Assembly: GCF_029784155.1 (NCBI RefSeq)
Contig: NC_073691.1
Location: 55,003,978-55,067,977, forward strand
Reading direction: 5' to 3'
Source: Uranotaenia lowii
Lineage: Eukaryota; Arthropoda; Insecta; Diptera; Culicidae
DNA: 64,000 nucleotides
Shown: piece after piece, positions 33,867 through 46,045 of the stretch
Position numbering within the stretch: the stretch's first letter is position 1
Layout: the number at the start of each line of letters is the position of its first letter
Program-made: the position numbers and the translations under genes
Notes under the pieces: model-generated
The model's input: only the letters and a program-made list of their open reading frames with translations
Databases searched by the model: none
What the model was told of the DNA's origin: nothing

Positions 33867-36800
33867 TTTGCCACTTTCGAGTATCAACTTTCTGTCGCGG
33901 TCATCAAATCGTTTGCCTGTAAAAAGAAAACACAATTACTTGCCGGTCAGAGAGCATTGCTTAAGTATTTACTACCAGAATATGAATAGTATCCGTAGCA
34001 GAAGAAGACTCGAGACCGTTTTTTTGTCATCGCTCGAGTGGGACTACGATGTGTTTGCGTTCTGTGAAACGAATTTGGATTCATCGATTAATGATCGAAT
34101 GATATTCCCCGAATATTTTACAACTTACCGCTGCGACCGATCGTCTACCAATTCCGATAAGGTTTCTGGTGGAGGTGTTCTGATTGCCGTAAACAACTTT
34201 GATTAATGTCTCGACCTGTAATGAAGAAATTACTGTCAAAATTGATCTCGACGAAAACGAAATTTTTATATGCTGCATCTACTTACCACCGGAATCAAGC
34301 AGTCATAGATACTCTTCACATACAGCTAGCGTAGGCTCGTTAATTAATAACTCTTCGCCTGAAAGCAAAACGATTATTGTAGGAGATTTCAACTTGAGAA
34401 ATATTACATGGTATCGAGATGAAGATTCTGATCTTTATCTTTTGCCAAGCAATGTTCGCTTACCCGAAGAAGCTATTCTTGTTGATGATATGGCAGCATC
34501 TGATCTGTTTCAAGTCTGTGGAATACCGAATCAAAACAATCGGTTTCTAGATTTGTTATTCACGAACGACGTGGAGTGCTGTCAAATTGAAGAAACTACA
34601 CCGCTGATACTGAACGAAGCGCATCATAAAGCAATGTCGTTACGCGTCAATGTGGATAAAGTTCAGTACGAAGATACACCGCCAGCACAGGAACACAAGG
34701 TAATGATCGATATGAAACATTTCAATGAGGTAGCTGTTTCTCAATCATTGTTAGAGGTGGAATGGAGAACGATATTTATACAATCCGAAGATTTCATGTA
34801 CGATATAGCTAATTCACGAGCACGATCTATGCTAGAATTTTTGAACAGTCTTGGAGTTTTCGATAACATCAACGAAAGTTATCGCACGGTTCAATGTGCA
34901 TTAGATTTTAACCTCTTGTCGTTCTACACTGTCGTTTACGGCATATTGCTGAACCATTGTAGAATAACCAAATTAAAATCAGGCTGCCCTAGATACCCGG
35001 AGTGGTTTGACGCTGAAACAATTCGCCTCTTAAAAGACAAACGAAGGAAAAATAATCGTTACCGTAGAACTAAATCTCAGCATGACAAAACTGCATATCG
35101 AGTTGCGGTAAATGCATTCAAAAGCTTGCACAGAGCCCAGCGTTGTTTGTACCTTGAAAATCTTCAAAAAAATATCCAAACTGAACCGAAAAGTTTTTGG
35201 AAATATGTTAATTCCAAGCGCAAATCAAACTTAATACCGAAAAATGTTTCATATCACACTGATAAAGCAGATAATTCGAAAAAAGCATCAGAACTATTTG
35301 CAAATTATTTTCGAAGTGTATACTGCTCGAATAATGTACCAAGTGATCAAGAATATCAATTTCCAGAAGAAGTTATTCCTGAGCTAACAATATCGATTTT
35401 AGATGTCAGAGAGAAAATTTTAAAGCTCGATGAATCCAAAGGTAGTGGTCCCGATGGCTTACCGAACTCGTTCCTTAGAAAGTGTGTAAACGGACTCGAA
35501 GCACCCTTACACCGCCTCAGACTCACTTCACGAAGGAATTTTTTCGAAATTTTGGAAGATTTCGCACATCGTACCGATACATAAAAGTTCTTCTAAGCTT
35601 TTAGTTGAAAATTATCGTGCAGTGGCAATACTGTCTGCCATACCAAAGCTTTTTGAGAGCATCGTTTACGACCAAATGTACCCTTGGCTGGAGAGGAAAA
35701 TGTCGGACGTTCAACATGGTTTTCTGAAACGGCGGTCGACCGTGACAAATCTTGGCGAATTTGTATCGCGAACTTCACAGTGGATGATGCGAGGACTTCA
35801 AGTCGATACCATATACACGGACATGTCGAAAGCATTTGATGTGGTTGAAATCAATGCTCTTCTTTCCGTACTTTGCAAGAATGGAATTGCTGGTAACTGC
35901 CTTAAATGGATACATTCTTACCTTATTGAAAGAGTTCAGTACGTGAGACTGGGAAATGTCAGATCTGGTGCATTCTCGGTTAACAGTGGTGTACCACAAG
36001 GGAGTCACTTGGGACCCCTTCTTTTCATCACTGTTATGAACGAGTTTCCCGAAGTTCTGCACGACGTTTTCGTGCTGATATACGCTGATGATTTGAAAAT
36101 ATTTCTTCCTGTTCGTCACCAGAAAGATTGTTCGATTCTGCAAAATGCATTGTACCGATTTTCAGAATGTTGCAGAAACTATGGATTGAAAATTAATGCA
36201 TCGAAATGTAGCGTTATTTCTTTTTCTCGGAAAACATCGAACATAATCTATGAGTATAGCCTCGAAAACAGCTTGATCATTACTAGGAAGACGTCGGTAA
36301 AAGATCTTGGAGTGGAGATAGATACAGAACTGAATTTCTCAAAGCACATAGAGCAAGTGGTAGCCAAAGCAAATTCAATGTTTGGAATGGTCAGCAGAAT
36401 TTGTAATGATTTGAACGACCCGTATACTATCGTTTCAATTTATGTCGGGTTGGTGCGGACTTCAATTGAGTATGGCAGCATTGTTTGGCAACCGTACTAC
36501 AACGTTCACATCAATAGACTGGAGAGAGTCCAAAAGAAGTTTCTCAAATACGCGCTAAGAAACCTTGGATGGCAAGAGGAAATGCCGGTTTATCGAGCCC
36601 TGTGCATGCTGGTCGGACTGGATTCGCTTGAGAATCGCAGGAAGTTAATTGACGCGTTGTTTTTGAAGGATTTGACAAGTGGAAGGTATTATTCGCCGTA
36701 CTTGTTCTCACAGATATCTCCCAACGAAGGACGCAATAGTTTGCGCAGCATAAGGCCGTTCCAGCTATCAAACAGGATCCAAAATTACGCAAGAAACGAG

Positions 36801-36911
36801 CCAATGTACAGGATGATGGCGCTTTACAACGCATATGTAGAAGAAATTAACTTGAATATGTCCAGAAACCAAATTAAAGCTAGTATTAAGAAGTGTTTTA
36901 CTACAAATTAA
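33802..36911 (+). pseudogene. LINE ORF2: AP endonuclease and reverse transcriptase, two frameshifts
   Basis: ORF2 makes target-site nicks and copies the LINE RNA. The endonuclease has LSIYYQNMNSIR, FAFCETNLDSS (catalytic Glu), GGGVLIAV, then after a frameshift near 34195 IVGDFNLRN (GDFN motif) and LDLLFTND. The final Asp-His pair reads AHHKAMSL, so the Asp may be lost. RT motifs are LDESKGSGPDGLPNSF, VENYRAVAILSAIPKLFE, DVQHGFLKRRSTVTNL, DTIYTDMSKAFDVV (catalytic Asp), NSGVPQGSHLGPLLF and VLIYADDLKIFLP (YADD). A second frameshift lies at about 35510-35540. Thumb and C-terminal parts run to FTTN and a stop at 36909-36911. The start of ORF2 is uncertain because it overlaps the end of ORF1 in another frame. 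Confidence 0.85.
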
Positions 36912-36985
36912 AGTGTGGTCGATGTTTTTTAAGTTCAGACTCAGATAAAAGGCTTAGCCTAGGATCATTAATAAATAAATAAACA

Positions 36986-37152
36986 ATCTATAATTGTATT
37001 CAGTGCTGTGCGATCTTAGCTAGCTATTTACTGTATTGTTAAACGATTCGATAATCTGCAATACATAGATGTTGTCAGTTTTGTCAGTATGTGCCACTTT
37101 TTTTATTTTTTTTATATTTTTTTCTTTATTAAATCTGCCTTCATTTTTGCAA
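36986..37152. other. Short AT-rich spacer
   Basis: Between the LINE tail and the left direct repeat of the next element. Nothing recognised. Confidence 0.5.
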
Positions 37153-38348
37153 CAAAATTTGTCAAGGATTTCCAGAAAAAGTAGGCGATGACTGATTGAC
37201 AGCGGACGTGTTTTTTTTTTCACGGAATTCACAATTCGATAATTTTTGTTTTTTTAATGTAACAAAGTCTAAAAAAAACAATAAAAGTGATATCAATCGG
37301 CGACCGGATGTTCCCAGCGGGAGTAGCCACCGAAAATAGTGCATAAAGATGCGGTCGAATTAGCATGGTATATCCAGAGAGTGTTTGCTGGCTGATGAAG
37401 GTCTCGGTGAATGACGATTTACAGATGAGTATAAACCAAATGCAACAGAAATGGTGAGATTGTATCATTTATTTTTCTCGAAATAACTATATGATTTATT
37501 AACTATAAAATGTAAAATAGCTTAACTCTATTAACACTAGAAGGACCGGCAAATTGAATATACCTATTCGGACCGCGACCAGTCAAAATGACTGGTAAAG
37601 GTAAAATTTTTTATATCATAATATTTTTAACTTTTTTCTTCTGAAATTATTTTGTTATTTATTCGATATCATTTTTGTTATAAAATGGAAATATTTTTTC
37701 ACCATGGGTGCACGGAATCACCTCATTTTCGCATAGTTGACGAATACGTGTATGTCATAAAATGAATATTTCAAATAATTATCAAAAAATTAAAACACAT
37801 TACCAATTTAATTATAAAATCATGTTAGATGGATATAAGTATTGACCATGGGTGCACGGTTTCACTTCAATTTTGTTTTAGTAGATATTTTCTAGCATCC
37901 ACCGCTCTGAAATTTTTCAACACGTTGCCTATAAATTATATCTGATATTGTAGGTTTTGAAGTATACTTTTTTTATAAGTAGAGCAATTCACCATGGGTG
38001 CACGGATTCACCGCCATTCATCCATAATCAATTTGTTTGCATGCTAAAGGCAAAGAATAAAGACTTTTATAGATTCAAATGAAAAATTGTGTTAAATACT
38101 GCGTTTTAATCGAATATTGAACTTTTTGAAAATTTTTAAAAAGCATTTTTACAAATCTTAACTAAATCAAAGTCGAAACCATGTCTTTCATGTTGAGACA
38201 TAATGATTTATATAACGATTTTTATTTTAAGTTCCGTTTTTTCATTCCTAGAAAAAATTATATTCATTATATCTTGAAATAATAAATTTATTTATCTATT
38301 ATAAAAAACAGGTTTTTGCAATCATATATTTATCTGATAAGATCCAAC

Positions 38349-38453
38349 ATCCAAGAAATTGGAAAACGGTTACCATGGACCGAGTGAATTTTAGGAATTA
38401 TATGCATCAAGTTATGTCGTGCGACGGAAAACAGTGAAAATAAAAATAATAAA
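38349..38453 (+). pseudogene. LINE 3' tail fragment
   Basis: About 105 bases matching the last coding and tail region of the RTE-like LINE at 30985-32647: CCAAGAAATTGGAAAACGGT, then ACCATGGACCGAGTGAATTT, TCAAGTTATGTCGTG and a GAAAATAAAAATAATAAA tail. It is a severely 5'-truncated insertion inside the piggyBac-like element. Confidence 0.8.
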
Positions 38454-38639
38454 TCAACATTGTCAAATGTACACGTTGATTTGCTTTTCCGTAAAAGTTT
38501 TTTGATTGATCAATATTGCATTTCAAATACCTATCATATCTAACTCAAAAATATTTTGTGTTCTGAAGCAAATTGAAAACTATTTATTTCTATATAATTT
38601 TCAACGGTGAATTTACAGCCAATCCGCGATCCATGTTGA

Positions 38640-38765
38640 AATATCTTAGTGCCCATGTGGTCTATCAGATAGGCTGGCGCGAGTCTGGTCTAGGTATACC
38701 AGGCGAACTGTGTTCGATTCCCGGTATTGGCAAGAAAACACTTGGGTTCAAACCCGACAGGTAAG
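38640..38765 (+). repeat. Candidate tRNA-like (SINE head) sequence
   Basis: GTGTTCGATTCCCGG at about 38709-38724 matches a pol III B box, and TGGCGCGAGTCTGG about 30 bases upstream resembles an A box with one extra base. I could not fold a proper cloverleaf, so this is a degenerate tRNA-derived SINE at best, not a tRNA gene. Confidence 0.35.
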
Positions 38766-40002
38766 ATGTGTTTTCTCTTATAATAAGAATGTTCAATAAG
38801 AATGTTCAATCAGTTGCCAGCTGACCAGGTATATACACGGGTGCCGGAATACTTGTAAGTGAACTTCTATTGGAAATTTGTTGAACCTAATGATCTAAGA
38901 ATGTATGTGAATACATACTTGGGCAGAAACTGCGGTGAATCCGTGCACCCATGGAGGATAACCAACACATGAAAAATATTCCGTGCACCCATGTTGAAAT
39001 ACCATTTAAATTATTCAGTTTCATAGCTGATGTCTTCAAATTTGAATAAATGAGTACACAATTCATAATTATTTTACTCATTCTAGTTTAGTACAAAACA
39101 TATTTATCACCTAAAACTACTCGATTTCTCGAATGGACATGTATTAAATCTAACATAACTTTTACAAATCTTGATGAAATTTCGCCAAAATTTGACAGAA
39201 AGTTTGATTTTAGTTGAGCAACAAAACGAACTTAAAAAATTGGGAGTCAAGTGCTTGAAGCGCCACACAGCGGTCAATCCGAGAACTTTTTCTTCAAATT
39301 TTCATGACTTCGCATCGAAAATCAATAATTTCATTACAAATGACACACTCCTGCCCACCATAAACCAACTTAGGCTCATTGTCTTGAATGTAGATTGCAA
39401 ATGAAACCAAAAGCAAGCGAAAAAAATGTATCTTGTTTGAGTTATAGGGTTGTGAATTTTACCAGTCATTTTGACTGGTCACGGTCCGAGTGTCCATGGC
39501 GAAATTTTTCTCGCTTATTAAAAGAGCTAGTGAAATAAAAAATACACAGTTTTGTAGAGATTCAAAATTCATGAAAAGTCATATTTTTTACGAATTTTTA
39601 GAGCGTAGTGTTTCAAAGATATGCAACAAACAAAGTGTCCAACCAGTCATTTTGACTGGTGCGGTCTTTCTAGTGTTAAAGGGGATTCGTGGGGGGTTGG
39701 ATAGGTCATCAAGCGAACGAAAGACTGATATACAATGGATTGTGGGTTCAAACCAGCCGGAGTATCTCGGCAAATATGGAATCATGAGAGGGATACTATG
39801 GTTCCTTTTCATAATTCTAAATTTGTTTCGAACAGTTGGAAGAGAGTTTGGTGAGTCAAACCTATCCCAAACCAGTGGTAACGGACCCCTTGGTTGCACT
39901 GCAAATATTGTTGGTGAGTTAAGCATGGACAATATTTGAACGTGTGATCGAGACTTCCCGTACCGACTCGGGTCGAAAGACCTAACAGCCACTGGTGGGT
40001 TC

Positions 40003-40028
40003 TCATACATACATACATACATACATAC
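40003..40028 (+). repeat. (CATA)n microsatellite, retroelement tail
   Basis: Six or seven CATA units ending exactly at the right 22-base direct repeat. Confidence 0.9.
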
Positions 40029-40049
40029 AAAATTTGTCAAGGATTTCCA

Positions 40050-42037
40050 ATTTTTGTAATTGTTGCCATAAGATGATTACGGTATTACTTAGCATAGGAA
40101 TTGCATAATTTACCATCATTTACCGATTAAGTTTATCTTAAAAAGCGACTTTGAATGACAAGTACGAATAGATTGTTTAAATTCCATTATGCGATGTTCT
40201 CACAATTACTGTACGACCTTTCATGGAAATAATTTGTCATCATAGATCGCAAGCATGAAAGATTACTTAGTTGTACAGTGGGATTAAATATTGAGCTTTA
40301 CACAATTCTACTACGATTCGAATCAACTTTATTGATCTTTCTATACGATTAACAAAATGCTATCGTATATAATGAACTATAAAAACCATAAACGATAAAT
40401 TATAACTTGATTTAGCTACAACATGATGTTTATTCAATTCTAATCTAAACTGGATGCTTATACAATCTACAATGAACACAACTTACGATTTCTGGTTAGC
40501 TGGGCACTTATATTGCTAAAAATTCAGTAACGTACATAATTTTTTTCATTGTCAATTAAGAGTTGATCATCGTTGATTTATTTTTATTAATTCTTGCTTT
40601 GTAACTTAAAAATGCATCCTTAAACTGATTTTGCTAGTTAAAATGTACTGTTTCTATATTATTTGCCAAGAATTTTCTATGAAGACTTGAAAATCACATT
40701 ATTACAGATTTATACCAGTCAATCAGCAGCAGCTTTAGCAAGCATTGATGAATAATATACAATGAATGGAATTTTTTTTCATTAAATTTGACGCACAATA
40801 CTTGAGAATCACATGTGACATAAAATGAAATTTTTGAATTTTCCAGATGCATCAAATTCTGGAGACACGTTTGCTTGATGTCATGAACTTTGAAAATTCT
40901 ACCAGTTGACAACCTGACAGGAGTATAATTTTTGGAGATACAAATTTTCGACTACATAAATTTTAGTAGTATTTTACCTCATATTTCTGGATTTTGGAAA
41001 GGATTAGCTAAGTCGTGAGAGTGTCTTAAAAATCTTGGTAGTTTTAAGAAAATTTATTTCCCTTTACTTTTTCTTTGCCGAAGAAATTATAAATATTCTG
41101 CTATTGTAAATATGTTCAAATCTTTCACTTTAACATCATGTACACATTTAAGCTTAATATGGATTAAAAACTTTCTTGACCCGATATTTGCAACGAATTA
41201 AAATTGATATACAATCAAACCATGCTAGAAGAGATGACGGTCTAGAAGAAAATCCATTCACTTTATGGTAATCAGAAACAAATGTAAAAGAATAATCCAA
41301 TAGTTAGAAAAAAAAACCTTATATGGGTTTAAAGTTATTTTTATAAACCTAATATTTATTGATTATTCATATATTTTGATTTTTTCCAATAACAAAAAAA
41401 TACAATAAATCTTTAATGTGGATTTTTCAAACTCTCAAATTTTGAAGAATTTGAAGTTTTTGGGGTTTGGGGTTTGAAGGGTAACTAATGAAACCAGGGG
41501 TGATAACTGTCCGAATGTCATTTGACATTTTTCTGAAGCTTAGAGCGACATTCATCAGTACGAAAACGACTGTCGCAGTCATGTCCTTTTTGGATTTTGT
41601 GAATGTCATCGCTAAGAAATTCCCTCGAGAAAATGTCAAATAACATTTGGGATGAATGTCACAACATGCATCGAGATTGTGATAGTCATGGAAAAAAAAA
41701 ATGTTACGATAAGCTGATGAAAGTCGGTCGTTGCCTCGATGACATTCATATTGGCAAATGTTATGGCGACATTTAATATTTTGAATGTCACAGAATATAA
41801 GCGTAACATTCATAAGAATCTCAATGAAATGTTATTAAAATGAATGTCGCATTCGTTTCTTTTCATCGCGCCAGTCTGTGCAGCCACTAGAGGCTGGTGC
41901 CTACGTCTCACAAATTTATCTTAGCCTGTTGCTTCTGACAGGAGTTTCCAGCGCGTCAGTTTATTAAAAAAACCTTGTCAGTCAAAAATCTCAATCGCAC
42001 CAAATGTTTCAACAAAAAAATCAAAGTTGATTCACAG
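40050..42037. other. AT-rich spacer, 2 kb
   Basis: No gene recognised. 41490-41850 contains many copies of GAATGTCA and its relatives (GACATTCA, AATGTCAC) in both orientations, a degenerate motif cluster. CCAGGGGTGATAACTGTC at about 41493 resembles a hAT end, but no partner end was found. Confidence 0.45.
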
Positions 42038-42960
42038 ACGGAAGTCTTCATTGCATCAGTCTTATCAAAAAAATTTTTTATGCATTATTGTTAATCGAGC
42101 CAATTATTTTAACATCGCGTCTGGTTTCTCAACACAAAGCGGAAGTCTTCATTGTGCTAATCCTAATTTATCTAAGGTGTGCCGAAACTTTTCTATCGAC
42201 CGGGCGGAAGTCTTCATCACGCCTCAAAAATTCGTATCAAGCTAGTCGAAAGTCCACATCGCGCCTGAACTTTACTTTTAACTAGGCGGAAGTCTTCATC
42301 GCGCCCTCAAAATTGGTATCAAACTAGACGGAAGTCCACATCGCGTCTCAGCTTCATGATCAACTAGGCGGAAGTCTAAATCGCGCCTCAAAAAACTCGT
42401 ATCAAACTAGGCTAAAGTCCACATCACGCCAAAACTTTACTATCAACCAGGCGGAAGTCTTCATCGCACCTCAAAAATTCGTATCAAACTTTACTATTAA
42501 CTAGGCGGAAGTCTTCATGACGCCTAAAAAATTTGTACCAAACTAGGTGGAAGTATACACCGCGCCTCAACTTCATGATCAACTAGGCGGAAGTATTTAT
42601 CGCGCCTCGAAAAACTTGTTTCAAACTAGGTGGAAGGCACATCGTGCCAAAACTTTACTATCAACTGGGTGGAAGTTCACATCGCTCCTTATCTTAACTA
42701 TCAACTAGGAGGTATTCTTCATCGCGCTTAAAAAATTTGTACCAAACTAGGTGGAAGTCCACATCTTCATCAAAACTTCATCATCAACTTGGCGGAAGCC
42801 TTCATCGTGCCTAAAAATTTGTATTAGACTAGGCAGAAGTCCACATTGCGCCAACACAACTGCTCTTCTTTTACCTTAGGCGGAAGTTTACATCGCCTCA
42901 ATATAATTCTTCTTCTTTTTCATTCGGAGGAAGTCTTCATTGCACCTTGACAAAAATCTT
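42038..42960 (+). repeat. Dimeric minisatellite, alternating 42- and 40-bp units
   Basis: About 20 diverged units. Unit A has GGCGGAAGTCTTCATCGCGC followed by CTCAAAAATTCGTATCAAACTA; unit B has GGCGGAAGTCCACATCGCGC followed by AAAACTTTACTATCAACTA. They alternate over most of the array, giving a period of about 82 bp. No coding meaning; frames across it contain stops. Confidence 0.88.
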
Positions 42961-45230
42961 TTTTCTTAAATATTGTCACATGGGACGCTTTTGCTTGAAG
43001 CAAATGGGAGAAAAAATATATTCTAAGGTAATTACTGTCTTCTAAGCGTTGGACGTTTAATCGTTATTGAAATTTATAGACTTAAAATACTATTTTCTGA
43101 GCGCATTTTCGAAAAGTTTTCTCGCAATTTAAATTTGGCTTCGAAGACCCCTTTGGTTTGTACAAACAATGAAAAAAACTGATGTTGGAAGTTCCGTATA
43201 AGATTATTGCATTGTTGCATGTTGAGTAAAGTTGCCAAAATCTAAAGCCGTCATCTGATAAGATGACGGACAAATTTTCAAAGATTTTATAAGAAAATTT
43301 GTCAAAGTTTTTATCCCAGAAAACTTTACAGATTTCATGGGTTTATTAAATTTTATTTATATTCCACTGGGATAGGCTTCCATAAGCTGATTCTAGAAAA
43401 TCATATAACTTTGTCATTGCCAAAAATGAAACAATAATGATCTTACCAACGGACTTAGAAAAGAAATGCCTGTGATCATTTGTAATCCTGTTAAAAATTG
43501 GGTATTTTGTTTTGCTTTCAAAAATATCAAAGATTCACTTTGGATTAATTTTTTTTTGACGTTTGTCAAATTCCTAGATTTTCGTCGAACCGGAAAAAAA
43601 ATCTGAAAGAAAACTTATTTAACTTTTTTATGACTTCGGTAAAATGTGTTTAATAAAATAATAATACTAATAATAATTTTTCTTAGAAGTCAAAAACTCT
43701 TAGTCATCGAGGAAGTTGATCAATGATTTTAAACCTTTGTTTATATTTTACAGGTTTTTTTTTCAAAAATGGGCACACATTTGTAATACATATGAATTAG
43801 CTCCTTTTTTTCAAATAGGGTGATGATATGCGGTGTAGATTTTTTTCTACACCGATTTCCAAGACTTCACCGTGATGTGCCGAGATAGTAGACGATCTGC
43901 AAAATTTTGTTTATAACTGTACGAACAAATTTATGGGATGTCAAAATTTATTGAAAAGAACCGATTATAAGACAGGGAGAAAAATTTCAAAATTTACCCT
44001 CCCAGACCAAACGTGGACCCTGAACGCAATTTGATTTGATGTGCTTTGTCGAGTTCGAGAAGAGTAGGTACTGACTGTGTTTGCCCAATGACAGAAAAGT
44101 GAAAGTGTTTGTAATTGGCGGCGAAAAGCTCGTCCAGCTGACACGGATCAATTGTCGTCTGGCTCTCTGGAGATATTTGGCGCACAGTTCTGCCGGGTTC
44201 TGTGCGGTCACACACAAGTTGTGAGGACAAGTTGGTAGAGTCAAAAAAAAAATAAAGACTGCCAATTTCGACGACGATATTGGGCGGAAAGTTTGTTTTG
44301 TCTCAGCCAGATTATGGCGGAAAAGTTTTCTTGTTCGGGAATTAAGCAATTCGTTCGTTTTTTTTATTTTTGGGGAGGGTTCTGCTTCTGAGACAAGAGC
44401 CATCGTGGAAGCAAATTATCTGGGATATGTTTTAACAGAGGACACTTCAACGCATTTGATGATAATAAAGTATCTATTTTTGGAGATATGAATTACAGGA
44501 TAGATTCGAATTGAATTTTTTAATTATTTTTTTTTTCAATTTAATAAACCAGTTGAAGTAAAACTTTCAACAGGCGCCATCTGGCCAAGTCACTCGGGGA
44601 CTTTCATCTGTATTCGCAAATTATCTTCCTGTTTTTTTTAATTGATTTCATTCGCCACCTTCGAACAACAGCCGGCCGGCCCCAGACGACAAACGTCGTC
44701 CTGGGACATAATCATGGACGTTAAATTAAATTTTAATTATCTCACACGTTCGTTATGTTCAACAAATGGTCCTCTCGTGTCCCGGGCCTTTTTCCCGGCA
44801 ACTTCGCCAGAAGATCGGAGACAAAACAAAAAATGATTCCAAACGACATGTTGGACAGACGAGCAGGAATGCTCGAAACAAGAAAATCCGATTATGGGCA
44901 ACTGTCCGGCAACATATTGCTTCGGCCGGCCAGTTCACAGTTAAGAAGGTGGAGGCTCCACTTGCTGTTCGAAACTGGGACTGTAGGGAAGCAAATTGAG
45001 CTGGATTTATTTCAATGGCTTATCGGGGAAAAAATGGATTCGCACTTGAATACCCTCCAAGTTTATAAAAGCAGTTAGAAGTTGAAATAGTATTTCAGAT
45101 TAATAATCAGATATTGTAAACTATTGTAAATATTATTTTGAAATTTTTTTATCAATTTTTGTATTTTTTTTTTCAGTTTATGTTATTTTTAAGATTCTTG
45201 TTAATGATTCCATTTTTGTAAATATTTGCA
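42961..45230. other. Spacer, no gene recognised
   Basis: 42961-43980 is AT-rich. 43990-44420 and 44590-45060 are less AT-rich and non-repetitive, with open stretches of 78-138 codons that show no recognisable domain. They could be host non-coding sequence. Confidence 0.45.
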
Positions 45231-46045
45231 AATTTTAGTCAATTTTAAGTAATTTTTAATCATTTTTTGTCAAATTTAATCAATTTTGACCATTTTTTTT
45301 GTCAATTATTGTCAATTTTTGTCAGTTTTAATCAATTTTTAACATTTTTTGTAAATACTTTTCTATTTTTGTGAATTTTCATCAAATTTTGTCAAGTTTT
45401 GTAAATTTTTGTCAATTTTTGTCAATTTTTGCCAATTTTTGTCAATTTTTATCAATTTTTGTCAATTTTTGTCAACTTTTGTCAAATTTTGTCAATTTTT
45501 GTAAATTTTTTTCAATTATTGTCAAACTTTGTCAATTTTGGTCAATTTTTGTAAATTTTTGTCAATTTTTGTCAATTTTTGACAATTTTGGTCAATTTTT
45601 GTCAATTTTTGTCAATTTTTGTCAATTTTTGTCAATTTTTGTCAATTTTTGTCAATTTTTGTCTATTTTTGTCAATTTTTGTAAATTTTTTTCAATTTTT
45701 TTCAATTTTTGCCATTTTCCATCAATTTTTTTTGAATTTTTGTGAATTTTTATCAGATTTTGTCAAATTTTGTCAATTTTTGTAAATTTTTGTCAATCTT
45801 TGTTAATTTATGTCCATGTTTGTCAAATTTTGTTAATTTTTTTTTTCAATTTTTGTCAATTTTTGTCAATTTTTTTCAATTTTTGTCAATATTTGTCAAT
45901 ATTTGTCAATTTTTGTCATTTTTTGTCAATTTAAGAAATTTTTTTGTCTATTTCTGTCAATCTCTGTCAATTTTTGTCAATTTTTTTTCCTTGTTTGTCA
46001 ATTTTGGTCAATTTTTGTCAAAATTTGTAAAATTTTGTTAATTAT
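45231..46045 (+). repeat. Degenerate (GTCAATTTTT)n array
   Basis: About 80 decamer units with many variants (GTAAATTTTT, TTCAATTTTT, GTCAAATTTT). The open frames in it are repeat-encoded (IFVNFCQFLS type) and not genes. Confidence 0.9.

Larger units (their letters stand above)
32650..36985 (+). mobile_element. CR1-like (Jockey superfamily) LINE, near full length, frameshifted
   Basis: Two-ORF non-LTR retrotransposon with a PHD-type ORF1, then AP endonuclease and reverse transcriptase. It ends in a short ATTAATAAATAAATAAAC tail near 36968. The 5' boundary is uncertain and lies between the truncated RTE-like LINE (head to head) and the ORF1 start at 32958. At least one frameshift in each ORF makes it inactive, yet long open stretches remain, suggesting recent activity. 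Confidence 0.82.
37531..39679. mobile_element. piggyBac-like non-autonomous element, TTAA-flanked
   Basis: The element spans 37535-39675 (2141 bp). The inverted ends start CACTAGAAGGACCG and CACTAGAAAGACCG, with TTAA on each side, the piggyBac target. Palindromes ACCAGTCAAAATGACTGGT-like lie near both ends (about 37580, 39460 and 39642). The word CCATGGGTGCACGG occurs three times in the left half (37703, 37846, 37992) and twice inverted in the right half (about 38943 and 38981). It has no recognisable transposase; a 77-codon frame at 39171-39404 is of unknown meaning. A LINE tail and a tRNA-like sequence are nested inside. Confidence 0.78.
37153..40049 (+). mobile_element. Retroelement (SINE-like 3' part) flanked by 22-base direct repeats, split by a later insertion
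   Basis: An identical 22-base sequence lies at 37153-37174 and 40028-40049, the right copy directly after a (CATA)n tail. This is the layout of target-primed retrotransposition. Taking out the TTAA-flanked element (37531-39679) leaves about 0.7 kb of retroelement, 37175-37534 plus 39680-40027. The 3' part contains GGGTTCAAACC at about 39748, a match to the pol III B box. It is unclear whether the whole 0.7 kb is one SINE or a LINE-derived unit. Confidence 0.6.

Noticed and set aside
38640..38765. tRNA gene
   Set aside because: B box is good, but no acceptor stem or cloverleaf could be paired; kept only as a SINE-like candidate.
43987..44403. Minus-strand 138-codon frame
   Set aside because: No motif recognised; an overlapping frame in another phase is also open, which suggests chance.
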